Positions 1 through 6,048 of a DNA stretch of 11,133 nt are shown piece after piece (within the stretch, counting starts at the first letter, position 1; every line of letters begins with the position of its first letter). The DNA is from an uncultured Selenomonadales bacterium (GTDB lineage Bacteria > Bacillota > Negativicutes > Selenomonadales > Selenomonadaceae). The notes under the pieces are model-generated. The model worked only from the letters and a program-made list of their open reading frames with translations, had not been told where the DNA came from and made no database searches. Location: assembly GCA_947165405.1 (NCBI GenBank), contig CAMVAG010000052.1:1-11133 (forward strand), in the 5' to 3' direction. The position numbers and the translations under genes were made by a program.

Positions 1-925
1 GTTTTAAATTTTTCGCGCCGAAATTTTTTACAACCTGTTCAATCGCAAGCGGCACGCTTCCCGAAACAAGATTGCCCGTCGTCGAAATGTCGTTGTGAAA
101 ATTTACGTCGTTCAAGTTCGCCTTGTCGCGCAGATAAGTCATCATGAACTTGTTGGCTTGGTGGAAAATGCAATAGTCGAGGTCGGCGCGTGTCAAATTC
201 GCGGCAGCCAAAACTTTTTCGACGAGCGGAGGAACTTCGCGCAACGTGAAATAAGTTATCGCCATGCCGTCCATAAAAATTTCGTAATTCGAACGGTAAT
301 TGCCGCTGTCGTCCGTCGAAAAAATTTCGGGATTGTCACGGGTCATGAAGCGGCTGCCTCCGACGGGAATAATCAATTTGTCGTAGCGCGAACCGTCACT
401 GCCGAAGACGAACGCCCGCAAACTTTCCGTATCGCTGCCCTCAATCCAAGTGGCGGTTGCTCCGTCGCCGAAGAGCGGGCGCGTCGCCTTGTCCTTGACG
501 TTGATATATTTCGTGTAGACGCTTGAGGTTATGAACAAAATTTTTTTCACAAGCCCGGTTTCAATCAAGCCTTTGGCAACGGCAAGCCCATAGACGTAGC
601 CCGAACAGCCCAACGAAATATCCATCGTGCCGACAGATTTTTCCAAGCCGAGCCTGTGTTGAAGGTGGGCGGAAGTGTGCGGACCCAAGTGGTCGGGGTG
701 TTGAGTGCACAACAAAATAAAATCCGTCTCGCGGCGGTCAATGTTGTATTCGGCAAAAAGTTTTTCGGCGGCGTTGAAAGCCAAGTCGCCTGCCGCCTCG
801 TCTTTGGTCGAAAGGTGTCGGGTCTCCACACCGATTTTTTTTATGAAGCGGGCATCGACGACATCCGAATTATTTTCAATCGTCGCGGGCAGGTAAGTCG
901 AAATCGCTTTTATCGTTGCAAACAT
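1..925 (-). CDS. 3-oxoacyl-ACP synthase III (KASIII/FabH-like), partial
   Basis: A thiolase-fold condensing enzyme that joins an acyl-CoA to malonyl-ACP, or transfers an acyl group in specialised relatives. 308 residues are visible and the last 20-30 lie beyond base 1. The catalytic triad is readable: Cys107 in LGCSGYVYGL, His255 in FHQAN and Asn285 in STTGNLVSGS. The ATG at 925 is preceded by GGGAG at a normal distance. That ribosome site sits in the last codons of the aminotransferase gene, whose stop is only 3 bp upstream, so the two are surely co-transcribed. The N-terminal part (HPDHLGPHTSAHLQHRLGL) resembles KASIII paralogs of secondary or surface-sugar pathways rather than housekeeping FabH. 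Pairing with a VioA-like transaminase suggests it builds a short acyl chain for an amino-sugar. A housekeeping fatty-acid role is not excluded. Family assignment is firm; the specific role is inferred. Confidence 0.9.
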   Translation of the reverse strand, partial: MFATIKAISTYLPATIENNSDVVDARFIKKIGVETRHLSTKDEAAGDLAFNAAEKLFAEYNIDRRETDFILLCTQHPDHLGPHTSAHLQHRLGLEKSVGTMDISLGCSGYVYGLAVAKGLIETGLVKKILFITSSVYTKYINVKDKATRPLFGDGATATWIEGSDTESLRAFVFGSDGSRYDKLIIPVGGSRFMTRDNPEIFSTDDSGNYRSNYEIFMDGMAITYFTLREVPPLVEKVLAAANLTRADLDYCIFHQANKFMMTYLRDKANLNDVNFHNDISTTGNLVSGSVPLAIEQVVKNFGAKNLK

Positions 926-928
926 TTT

Positions 929-2065
929 TTATCTCCCAAAGCTTTTCAAAATCGCGCAGATTTTCCTCACGTCGTCTTCGGTCAAGTCTCCGTACATGGG
1001 CAAGCTCAAAACTTGTTGACCGATAACATTGGCGACGGGAAGATTTTCCGGCTTCGACGAATTCAACTGACGATAGCAAGTGTATTCGCTGCACAGAGGA
1101 TGAAAATATTTTCTTGTGTAGACGTTGAAATTTTTAAACGCGCCGTGAACATAATCCCTCGACCGCCCGAAAATTTTTTCGTCAATGCGAATCACATAAT
1201 ACTGATAATTCAGCTTGACATTGTCCGCGCAGGTCGGCATGAGTTTCAAGCCCGCGACTTCGGAAAGTTCCTCGTTGTAAATTTTATGCAAGCGCATTCT
1301 CTTCTGTCGCTCGCCTTCAACGTAATTCAACATGATTCTGCCAATAGCCGCCCGCACCTCGTCAAGCTTGCCGTTTATGCCGGGCATGACGACTTCCTCC
1401 TCGTTCTTTATGCCGAAATTTTTCAGCAGGTCAATCCGTTGCTTGACGTACTCATCTTTCATGACAAGCGCGCCGCCTTCGACGGTGTGATAAAGTTTCG
1501 TCGCGTGAAAACTCAACATGGAAATATCGCCGAAGTTCCCGATACCTCGTCCGCCGATTTCCACTCCGAACGCATGAGCCGCATCGTAAATCACGCGCAA
1601 GCCGTAGCGGTCGGCAACCTCTTGAATTTTTTCAACGTCGCAGGGTGTCCCGAAGACATGCACCGGCAAAATCGCGGTCGTTTGAGGAGTTATCATCGAT
1701 TCGATTTTTTCCGCGTCAAGGTTCATCGTCTCGGCGTCAACGTCGCAGAAAATCGGCGCGATATTATTCCACATCAAAACGTGAGGCGTCGCGGCAAAAG
1801 TAAAAGGCGTCGTGATAACTTCGCCGCTCAAGCGCAAACTTTGACACGCAACCATTAAAGCAATCGTTCCGTTATTGAACAGCGAAAGGTAAGGGACTTT
1901 CAAAAAATTTTTCAGCTCGCTCTCAAGCATGATGTGTTGAGGGCCGTTGTTCGTGAGCCATTTTGAATTCCAAATGTCTTGCAATTTTTCCGTGACTTCC
2001 TCAATCGTCGGGAAGACCGGGCGCGTCACGGGAATTAATTTTTCGAACGGTTCAAGATTTGTCAT
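929..2065 (-). CDS. DegT/DnrJ/EryC1/StrS-family sugar aminotransferase, VioA-like
   Basis: A PLP-dependent enzyme that aminates a nucleotide-linked 4-keto-6-deoxy sugar; cytoplasmic. The 378-residue length is normal for the family. Visible landmarks are NNGT (64-67, cofactor phosphate region), ITTPFTFAAT (84-93), VIYDAAHAFGV with Asp161 and His164 contacting PLP, and Lys190 in SFHATKL, the Schiff-base lysine. The opening (VTRPVFP...WLTNNGP) and the FHATKLYHT-EGGA block recall VioA, the dTDP-4-amino-4,6-dideoxyglucose (viosamine) transaminase; this comparison is from memory. The start is the ATG at 2065, 21 codons inside the longest ORF, because a GGAGAAGG site lies just upstream. The extra N-terminal stretch is the Lys/Arg-rich antisense-like reading of the protease C-terminus. 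It overlaps the upstream protease gene by 14 bp and is followed after 3 bp by the KASIII gene. The exact sugar substrate is uncertain. Confidence 0.93.
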   Translation of the reverse strand: MTNLEPFEKLIPVTRPVFPTIEEVTEKLQDIWNSKWLTNNGPQHIMLESELKNFLKVPYLSLFNNGTIALMVACQSLRLSGEVITTPFTFAATPHVLMWNNIAPIFCDVDAETMNLDAEKIESMITPQTTAILPVHVFGTPCDVEKIQEVADRYGLRVIYDAAHAFGVEIGGRGIGNFGDISMLSFHATKLYHTVEGGALVMKDEYVKQRIDLLKNFGIKNEEEVVMPGINGKLDEVRAAIGRIMLNYVEGERQKRMRLHKIYNEELSEVAGLKLMPTCADNVKLNYQYYVIRIDEKIFGRSRDYVHGAFKNFNVYTRKYFHPLCSEYTCYRQLNSSKPENLPVANVIGQQVLSLPMYGDLTEDDVRKICAILKSFGR

Positions 2066-3812
2066 CTGCCTTCTCCTTTTCTTTTTCCTTGCGAATTTTT
2101 TCGGCAGCCTTCGGGTCAATCTTCTCAAGGTAATTCAACGGGACGGCACGAGGATTTTTTTTCGTGAGGTCGTAGACTTTCCGATAACTTTCCTCCGCTT
2201 TTTCGGCTTGCCCGCTTTCGTCGAAGATCTCCGCCTGCAACTTGTACGCTATAGAATTTTTTTCGTCGATTTTCAAAGCGCGGTCAATGTCTTCCAAAGC
2301 CGCTTCCAATTCGCCGCGCATGTGCCGAACGTCAGCACGATTTAAAAAATTATACAAGTTATTCGGGTCTTTATCAACCGCAGCATCAACGTCGACAAGT
2401 GCTCCGTCGTAGTCGCCGCAAATCGCCTTCGCCCGCCCGCGTATCGCCAAACATTCCGCAATGTCATCTTGATTCTTTGCACGAAGAGCGCGTTCAATTT
2501 CTTTGAGGGCAAGTTCGCCCTGCCCGTGGTCGTTGTAAATGTCGGCGTTGATTCGCAGTTGAGCGGCGGCTTTTGCTTTGGCGGAGTCGGCTTCATTTTT
2601 TATCTTGTCCCAAGAAATTTTTCTAGCCTCGTCAGCCTCACGAATCCTCTGCCGCGTTCGAGGCGATTCATATTTGTAAGCAAGCTCAACTGCCGCTTTG
2701 AGTTTGTCGCCGAGATTGTAAAGCCTCGAAATTTCGCGCAGCTCCCGATAAGCAAAGTCGTCGTTCAAAAAATCAGTCTGATTGCCTTCGCGCCGAAAGT
2801 TCCAATCGTCAATCGAATCGTAATCGTGAAAAGCTTTCGACAAGCCGCCCGCGAAGTAGTAGGCATTAATCGCGGCGGAAGTCGGATCGTCGCCCATGTT
2901 CATTGAATAAAAAATTTCTCGTCCGTCAATCAAAACTTTATAAGCGCGGTCGACTTTGCGAACGATGACATGCCCGCCGCCGTAGCTGCTCATGAACTCC
3001 GCCATCTTTGCCTCGCGTTTATCGGTGTCGGGGTGCCCGCTGAAAGTTTCGTCGTCGCTTTTGTCGTGCGCGTCGAATTCCAAAACATTTGTCGTTTCGT
3101 AGCGAACATAATAGCCGAGCCGATACATGGCAGCCGCGCCGCCGCCGGGATTGAAGCCGGCACTTGTCATGAGGTAGAAGCCGCCCTCGTCAGCCTCGTA
3201 TTCGACAGGCACGTTAATATTTTTTGCAATCGAATAATCGACCATCGCGGAAAATTTACTCCAGTCGACGTTCGAGCCGTTGTCGACGTTCAAGCCTACC
3301 ATCATTGCGCCGAGAGATTGTGCGACTGCCTGCGCGTAACTTTTTGCGGAATGCTGTTCGATACCGTGAGTCATTTCGTGAGCCAAAATCGCCGCAAGCA
3401 TATTTTCATCGCCGCCCAAATTTCTGACCAAGCCGCGATTGACGCTGATATAATTCATCGGGTAGCAGGCGGCGTTAAATTTTTCGTCGTCATTGACGCT
3501 CCACACGAACGGAAGAGAATTTACTTTGAGTTCGTATTGCCCGCCGTTGACAAGCCTCGTCATAACCGAATCGACAAGCTCAACGTCGCGTTTGTTTTTG
3601 TCAACGCCGTTTTGTTCTCTGTCTTGCCTGCGAACAGCCATTTGAGCCTCGACGTTGTTGCCGAGCGCAAGCATCTCATGCAACGTCGACTTGTAAGCCG
3701 CCAAAACTCCCAAAGCCTCCGCCGCGATTGCCCAAGCGTCAGCCGCCAATGCTTGAGCCGGATTTAAAATCGCCGCGCAAGTCACGAGCATCACTATTAA
3801 AAATTTTTTCAT
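2052..3812 (-). CDS. Secreted M48-family zinc metalloprotease with C-terminal TPRs (BepA-like architecture)
   Basis: A predicted envelope protease of 586 residues. Residues 1-24 form a signal peptide: MKK, a hydrophobic core, then an AQALA-A cleavage site. The M48 domain shows HEMTH (His145, Glu146, His149) and the downstream ligand Glu204 in EYEAD, then the SGHPDTDKR motif common in the family. Roughly residues 410-545 hold about four TPR helical pairs (for example AALEDIDRALKIDEKNSIAY). The protein ends in a charged Lys/Glu tail. M48 plus TPR is the layout of BepA/YfgC, which works in outer-membrane protein quality control, so a similar periplasmic task is likely in a diderm cell, but this protein is about 100 residues longer. 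I chose ATG 3812 over GTG 3821: it gives a cleaner signal peptide and has GGTGAT upstream. The gene starts 22 bp after tadA and its end overlaps the aminotransferase start. Confidence 0.92.
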   Translation of the reverse strand: MKKFLIVMLVTCAAILNPAQALAADAWAIAAEALGVLAAYKSTLHEMLALGNNVEAQMAVRRQDREQNGVDKNKRDVELVDSVMTRLVNGGQYELKVNSLPFVWSVNDDEKFNAACYPMNYISVNRGLVRNLGGDENMLAAILAHEMTHGIEQHSAKSYAQAVAQSLGAMMVGLNVDNGSNVDWSKFSAMVDYSIAKNINVPVEYEADEGGFYLMTSAGFNPGGGAAAMYRLGYYVRYETTNVLEFDAHDKSDDETFSGHPDTDKREAKMAEFMSSYGGGHVIVRKVDRAYKVLIDGREIFYSMNMGDDPTSAAINAYYFAGGLSKAFHDYDSIDDWNFRREGNQTDFLNDDFAYRELREISRLYNLGDKLKAAVELAYKYESPRTRQRIREADEARKISWDKIKNEADSAKAKAAAQLRINADIYNDHGQGELALKEIERALRAKNQDDIAECLAIRGRAKAICGDYDGALVDVDAAVDKDPNNLYNFLNRADVRHMRGELEAALEDIDRALKIDEKNSIAYKLQAEIFDESGQAEKAEESYRKVYDLTKKNPRAVPLNYLEKIDPKAAEKIRKEKEKEKADDKS

Positions 3813-3828
3813 CTCAATCACCGAATCA

Positions 3829-3858
3829 ATTATACTATAAATGACACCTTCTTTCCAA
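3829..3858 (-). promoter_or_regulatory. Candidate promoter for the protease-aminotransferase-KASIII genes
   Basis: On the minus strand a perfect TATAAT (3834-3829) lies 18 bp after TTGGAA (3858-3853, 4 of 6 matches to TTGACA). It overlaps the end of tadA. Transcription would begin around 3822, leaving a leader of only about ten bases before ATG 3812, which is short, so the call is tentative. If real, it lets the envelope genes be transcribed apart from tadA. Confidence 0.35.
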
Positions 3859-4305
3859 ACGACATTCGATAAAAAATCTTTTCATGAGCTTTCGACAATC
3901 TTCCTCCAAAACGCCCGCCGTCACCTCAAGCTGATGATTGAGCGCGGGATTGTTCACGACGTTGAAGATTGATTCCGCCGCTCCGAATTTTGAATCGGTC
4001 ACGCCGTAGACAATCCTTTTGACTCTGCACAAAACCAAAGCTCCCGCACACATCGCGCAAGGTTCGACCGTCGAATAAAGCGTACAATTTGAAAGCCGCC
4101 GCCGATTTAATTTTTGACTTGCCGCTCTCAACGCCAAAATTTCTGCGTGAGCCGTCGCGTCATTTAGCTGTTCAATCCGATTGTGTTCGCGGGAAATTAA
4201 AATGCCGTCCTCGTCAATGAGAACGGCACCTATCGGCACTTCATTTTCGTAATAAGCTCTCAACGCCTCTTCAAGCGCGAGGCACATAAATTCTTTATCG
4301 GTCAT
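3835..4305 (-). CDS. tadA: tRNA-specific adenosine deaminase TadA
   Basis: Deaminates adenosine 34 to inosine in the anticodon of tRNA-Arg(ACG), allowing wobble reading; cytoplasmic and normally essential. The 156 residues match the usual TadA length. The zinc site of the cytidine/deoxycytidylate deaminase fold is complete: His53-Ala-Glu55 (HAE, with Glu55 the proton shuttle) and Pro-Cys83-Ala-Met-Cys86 (PCAMC). VPIGAVLI near residue 23 and the NDATAHAE context are typical of TadA rather than of guanine deaminases. ATG 4305 is preceded by GAGGAGG, which overlaps the stop of the upstream unknown gene (13 bp gap), so the two are probably translated together. The very C-terminus (RRCHL) carries the last -10-like bases of the candidate promoter for the next gene. 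Confidence 0.96.
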   Translation of the reverse strand: MTDKEFMCLALEEALRAYYENEVPIGAVLIDEDGILISREHNRIEQLNDATAHAEILALRAASQKLNRRRLSNCTLYSTVEPCAMCAGALVLCRVKRIVYGVTDSKFGAAESIFNVVNNPALNHQLEVTAGVLEEDCRKLMKRFFIECRLERRCHL

Positions 4306-4318
4306 GAATCAATCCTCC

Positions 4319-4582
4319 TCAAGCAAGCAACATGTCAAGACTCAATCCGCTTGCATAAAATAATGAATGCGTTCCGCAACTTGTCAATTCCAAATTGTAA
4401 GCTTCGGGAAGTTCGGTTTTCTTGACGGGTGCCGGCTTTTTATTCATAACGCGCCTCAATTCTTCGGCGAAAGTATTCGTCTCCTCGCGGCGTCCGCGTC
4501 CGCTGTTGAAACGGTGTTTGTTGTCGTGAGCGACGCCGTTGACGCGAGCAACCCGTGCAATTTTCTCAACTCTTTCTGTCAT
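4319..4582 (-). CDS. Conserved-looking hypothetical protein, 87 aa, unknown function
   Basis: I do not recognise this protein. It is small and basic in its first two thirds (RVEKIARVARVNG, then SGRGRREE and a likely helix FAEELRRVMNKK), followed by a Pro/Lys linker and a C-terminal part with SCGTHSLFYASGLSLDMLLA. It has no signal peptide and no membrane segment. The chosen start is ATG 4582, which has a near-perfect AAGGAGG eight bases upstream. The reading frame stays open upstream to a GTG at 4648, but that codon overlaps another AAGGAGG and cannot use it. It stands directly before tadA with 13 bp spacing and a coupled ribosome site, and after the mdh terminator-like hairpin. Real-gene status rests on the ribosome site, spacing and uninterrupted frame. 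Confidence 0.7.
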   Translation of the reverse strand: MTERVEKIARVARVNGVAHDNKHRFNSGRGRREETNTFAEELRRVMNKKPAPVKKTELPEAYNLELTSCGTHSLFYASGLSLDMLLA

Positions 4583-4648
4583 GATGTTCTCCTCCTTGGA
4601 AAACTTTTGTTCGCGTCCTTCAACAACAATATCGTAAAAAATTTTCAC

Positions 4649-4655
4649 CTCCTTA
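4649..4655 (-). promoter_or_regulatory. Strong ribosome binding site without a normal start codon
   Basis: The minus strand reads AAGGAGG followed by TGAAA and then ATT. No ATG, GTG or TTG stands at 5-10 bases. The ATT five bases on (4642-4640) is in frame with the 87-aa gene and would extend it by 20 codons. A second full AAGGAGG precedes ATG 4582. This may be a decayed start, an AUU start, or a leader. Confidence 0.5.
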
Positions 4656-4661
4656 AATCAA

Positions 4662-4693
4662 AAGGAACCCTGCTTTTTACGGCAGAGTTCCTT
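4662..4693 (-). terminator. Rho-independent terminator after mdh (possibly an attenuator for the next genes)
   Basis: Arms 4662-4673 and 4682-4693 pair over 12 positions with one mismatch, around an 8-base loop. On the minus strand the stem is followed by TTTTGATTT. It lies 55 bp past the mdh stop, but its T-run is immediately followed by the ribosome site at 4655. No promoter is evident between the hairpin and the 87-aa gene, so partial read-through is likely. Confidence 0.75.
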
Positions 4694-4719
4694 GTTTTTA
4701 GCTGACAGATTTTTTAATT

Positions 4720-4747
4720 GCGCATTGCGCATTGCGCATTACGCATT
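4720..4747. repeat. Heptanucleotide tandem repeat, four copies of (G/A)CGCATT
   Basis: Three exact GCGCATT units and a fourth ACGCATT abut the mdh stop codon (4749-4751). Such 7-bp intergenic repeats resemble the short tandemly repeated repetitive (STRR) elements known from cyanobacteria. A role here is not apparent. Confidence 0.85.
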
Positions 4748-4748
4748 A

Positions 4749-5699
4749 TTATGCGAGAGCTTCACCGAGCTTGCTGTTGACTTCGCGAGCCGCAGCGACA
4801 CTTTCCGCAAATTTTGCTTTTTCAGCTGCAGAGAATTCGACTTCGACGATTTTTTCAACGCCGCCTTTGCCGAGAATGACGGGGACGCCTATGCACAAAT
4901 CTTTTTCGCCATATTCGCCGTCAAGATAGACGCAGCAGGGAATGAGTTTTTTCGCGTCAAGGGCAATCGCTTCGACAAGAGCCGCAGCCGCCGCGCCGGG
5001 AGCATACCAAGCGGAAGTTCCCAAAAGTTTCGTGCAGGTCGCGCCGCCGACTTTGGTAGCCTCGACAGCTTTTTGAATTGCCTCTTCGTTGAGAAGTTGC
5101 GTGACGGGAATGCCGCGATAAGTTGCAAGACTGACAAGCGGCACCATAGTTTTATCGGCGTGTCCTCCGACGACCATGCCGTCAATATCGGTGGGCGTCG
5201 CGGGATAGCCTGCCTCTTGAAGAGCCTGCGCGAGGTAGTAACGGAATCTGCTGCTGTCGAGCATGCCGCCCTGTCCGATTATGCGATTGCGCGGGAGCTT
5301 GGTGTCTTTCAACGTGAGGTAAGTCATCGCGTCCATAGGATTGGAGACGATAATCAGAATCGCTTCGGGCGAGTGAGCAAGGATTTGGTCGACGACACTC
5401 TTGACGATTTTGGCGTTGGTGCCGATAAGTTGTTCGCGGGTCATGCCGGGCTTGCGAGGAATGCCGCTCGTGACAACAACGACTTGCGAGCCTGCCGTCG
5501 CCGCATAGTCATTGGTCACGCCGACAACCGTCGTATCGAAATTGAGCATGTGCGCCGTCTGCATGATGTCCATCGCTTTGCCTTCGGAAAGTCCTTCTTT
5601 GATATCGATAAGGACGACTTCACTTGCAAAACCTTTGGTCGCGAGGACGTTCGCAACGGTCGCGCCGACATTACCCGAACCAACCACAGTTACTTTCAT
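4749..5699 (-). CDS. mdh: NAD-dependent malate dehydrogenase (LDH-like MDH family)
   Basis: Interconverts malate and oxaloacetate with NAD(H); cytoplasmic. The 316-residue length is standard for the LDH-like MDH group. GSGNVG (7-12) is the dinucleotide loop and Asp32 selects NAD. Arg82 and Arg88 in GIPRKPGMTR bind the dicarboxylate and argue for malate over lactate. Asn120 (VSNP), Arg151 (DSSRF) and His180 (GGH) complete the active site. The usual GGHGD-TMVP segment here reads GGHADKTMVP, one residue longer. ATG 5699 follows GAGGAGG, with a sigma-70-type promoter upstream and a hairpin terminator downstream, so it is probably monocistronic or leaky into the next genes. In an anaerobe with menaquinone it most likely serves the reductive branch from oxaloacetate to fumarate and succinate. 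The gene has no AAAATTTT runs, unlike most neighbours. Confidence 0.97.
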   Translation of the reverse strand: MKVTVVGSGNVGATVANVLATKGFASEVVLIDIKEGLSEGKAMDIMQTAHMLNFDTTVVGVTNDYAATAGSQVVVVTSGIPRKPGMTREQLIGTNAKIVKSVVDQILAHSPEAILIIVSNPMDAMTYLTLKDTKLPRNRIIGQGGMLDSSRFRYYLAQALQEAGYPATPTDIDGMVVGGHADKTMVPLVSLATYRGIPVTQLLNEEAIQKAVEATKVGGATCTKLLGTSAWYAPGAAAAALVEAIALDAKKLIPCCVYLDGEYGEKDLCIGVPVILGKGGVEKIVEVEFSAAEKAKFAESVAAAREVNSKLGEALA

Positions 5700-5731
5700 T
5701 TAAAGTTGCCTCCTCAAAATTGGTTACGCTT

Positions 5732-5760
5732 ATTGTAACACAGCCAATCATAAATTTCTA
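5732..5760 (-). promoter_or_regulatory. Promoter of mdh
   Basis: On the minus strand TAGAAA (5760-5755, 4/6) and TACAAT (5737-5732, 5/6) are separated by 17 bp. The predicted start lies about 25 bases before ATG 5699, leaving room for the GAGGAGG site. Confidence 0.6.
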
Positions 5761-5778
5761 CAACGCAGGGAAAAATTT

Positions 5779-5928
5779 TTATTCAATCTCGGAAAAATCA
5801 TCCTTGCCGACGCCGCACAACGGGCAAACAAAATTTTCGTCCATCTTCGTGCCCGGCTCAATCCCGTTATCGGGGTCGCCCTGCTCTTCGTCGTACTCGT
5901 AGCCGCAAACATTGCAAACCCATTTCAT
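5779..5928 (-). CDS. Rubredoxin (short form, 49 aa)
   Basis: A small cytoplasmic electron carrier with one Fe(Cys)4 centre. The four ligands are clear: Cys5 and Cys8 in CNVCGY, Cys35 and Cys38 in CPLCGVGKDDF. EYDEEQGDPDNGIEPGT is the characteristic middle. ATG 5928 is preceded by GGGAGGG seven bases upstream, with a strong promoter further up, so the gene stands alone. The protein is 3-5 residues shorter than common rubredoxins: the loop that usually reads like EDLPDDW before the second CxxC is reduced to DENF, losing the conserved Trp. In anaerobes rubredoxin commonly passes electrons to rubrerythrin or superoxide reductase for oxygen and peroxide detoxification; no such partner is in the window. 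No clear terminator follows, and transcription could run into mdh. Confidence 0.95.
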   Translation of the reverse strand: MKWVCNVCGYEYDEEQGDPDNGIEPGTKMDENFVCPLCGVGKDDFSEIE

Positions 5929-5958
5929 TTCAAAACCCTCCCAAAAATTTTTTTCTTG

Positions 5959-5986
5959 ATTATAACACGCGCCGAAAAATTTTCAA
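5959..5986 (-). promoter_or_regulatory. Promoter of the rubredoxin gene
   Basis: On the minus strand TTGAAA (5986-5981, 5/6) and a perfect TATAAT (5964-5959) stand 16 bp apart. The expected start is about 25 bases before ATG 5928, with GGGAGGG in between. This is among the best promoter matches in the window. Confidence 0.7.
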
Positions 5987-5999
5987 TCACTTGCCAATG

Positions 6000-6031
6000 A
6001 AAAAACCCTCCGACCGTCCGCCGAAGGGTTT
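6000..6031 (-). terminator. Rho-independent terminator of the double-glycine peptide gene
   Basis: Arms 6003-6014 and 6020-6031 form a 12-bp stem on the minus-strand RNA (two G-U pairs) with a 5-base loop, followed by six T residues (6005-6000). It lies 17 bp past the peptide stop codon and just upstream of the rubredoxin promoter. Confidence 0.85.
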
Positions 6032-6048
6032 ATTCCATTTTTCGACAA

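Noticed and set aside
656..1858. Plus-strand open frame of 400 codons opposite the transaminase and KASIII genes
   Set aside because: It has no recognisable family motif and no ribosome site, while the minus strand encodes two full sets of catalytic residues. It is a shadow of codon use.
2970..3767. Plus-strand open frame of 265 codons opposite the M48 protease
   Set aside because: It is antisense to the HEMTH domain and has no start signal or family resemblance.
4319..4648. GTG 4648 as start of the 87-aa gene (109-aa version)
   Set aside because: The GTG overlaps the ribosome site itself, so it cannot be used with it; ATG 4582 has its own ideal site.
4692..5738. Plus-strand open frame of 348 codons opposite mdh
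   Set aside because: The mdh protein on the other strand has all active-site residues; the plus frame begins in the terminator and has no start signal.
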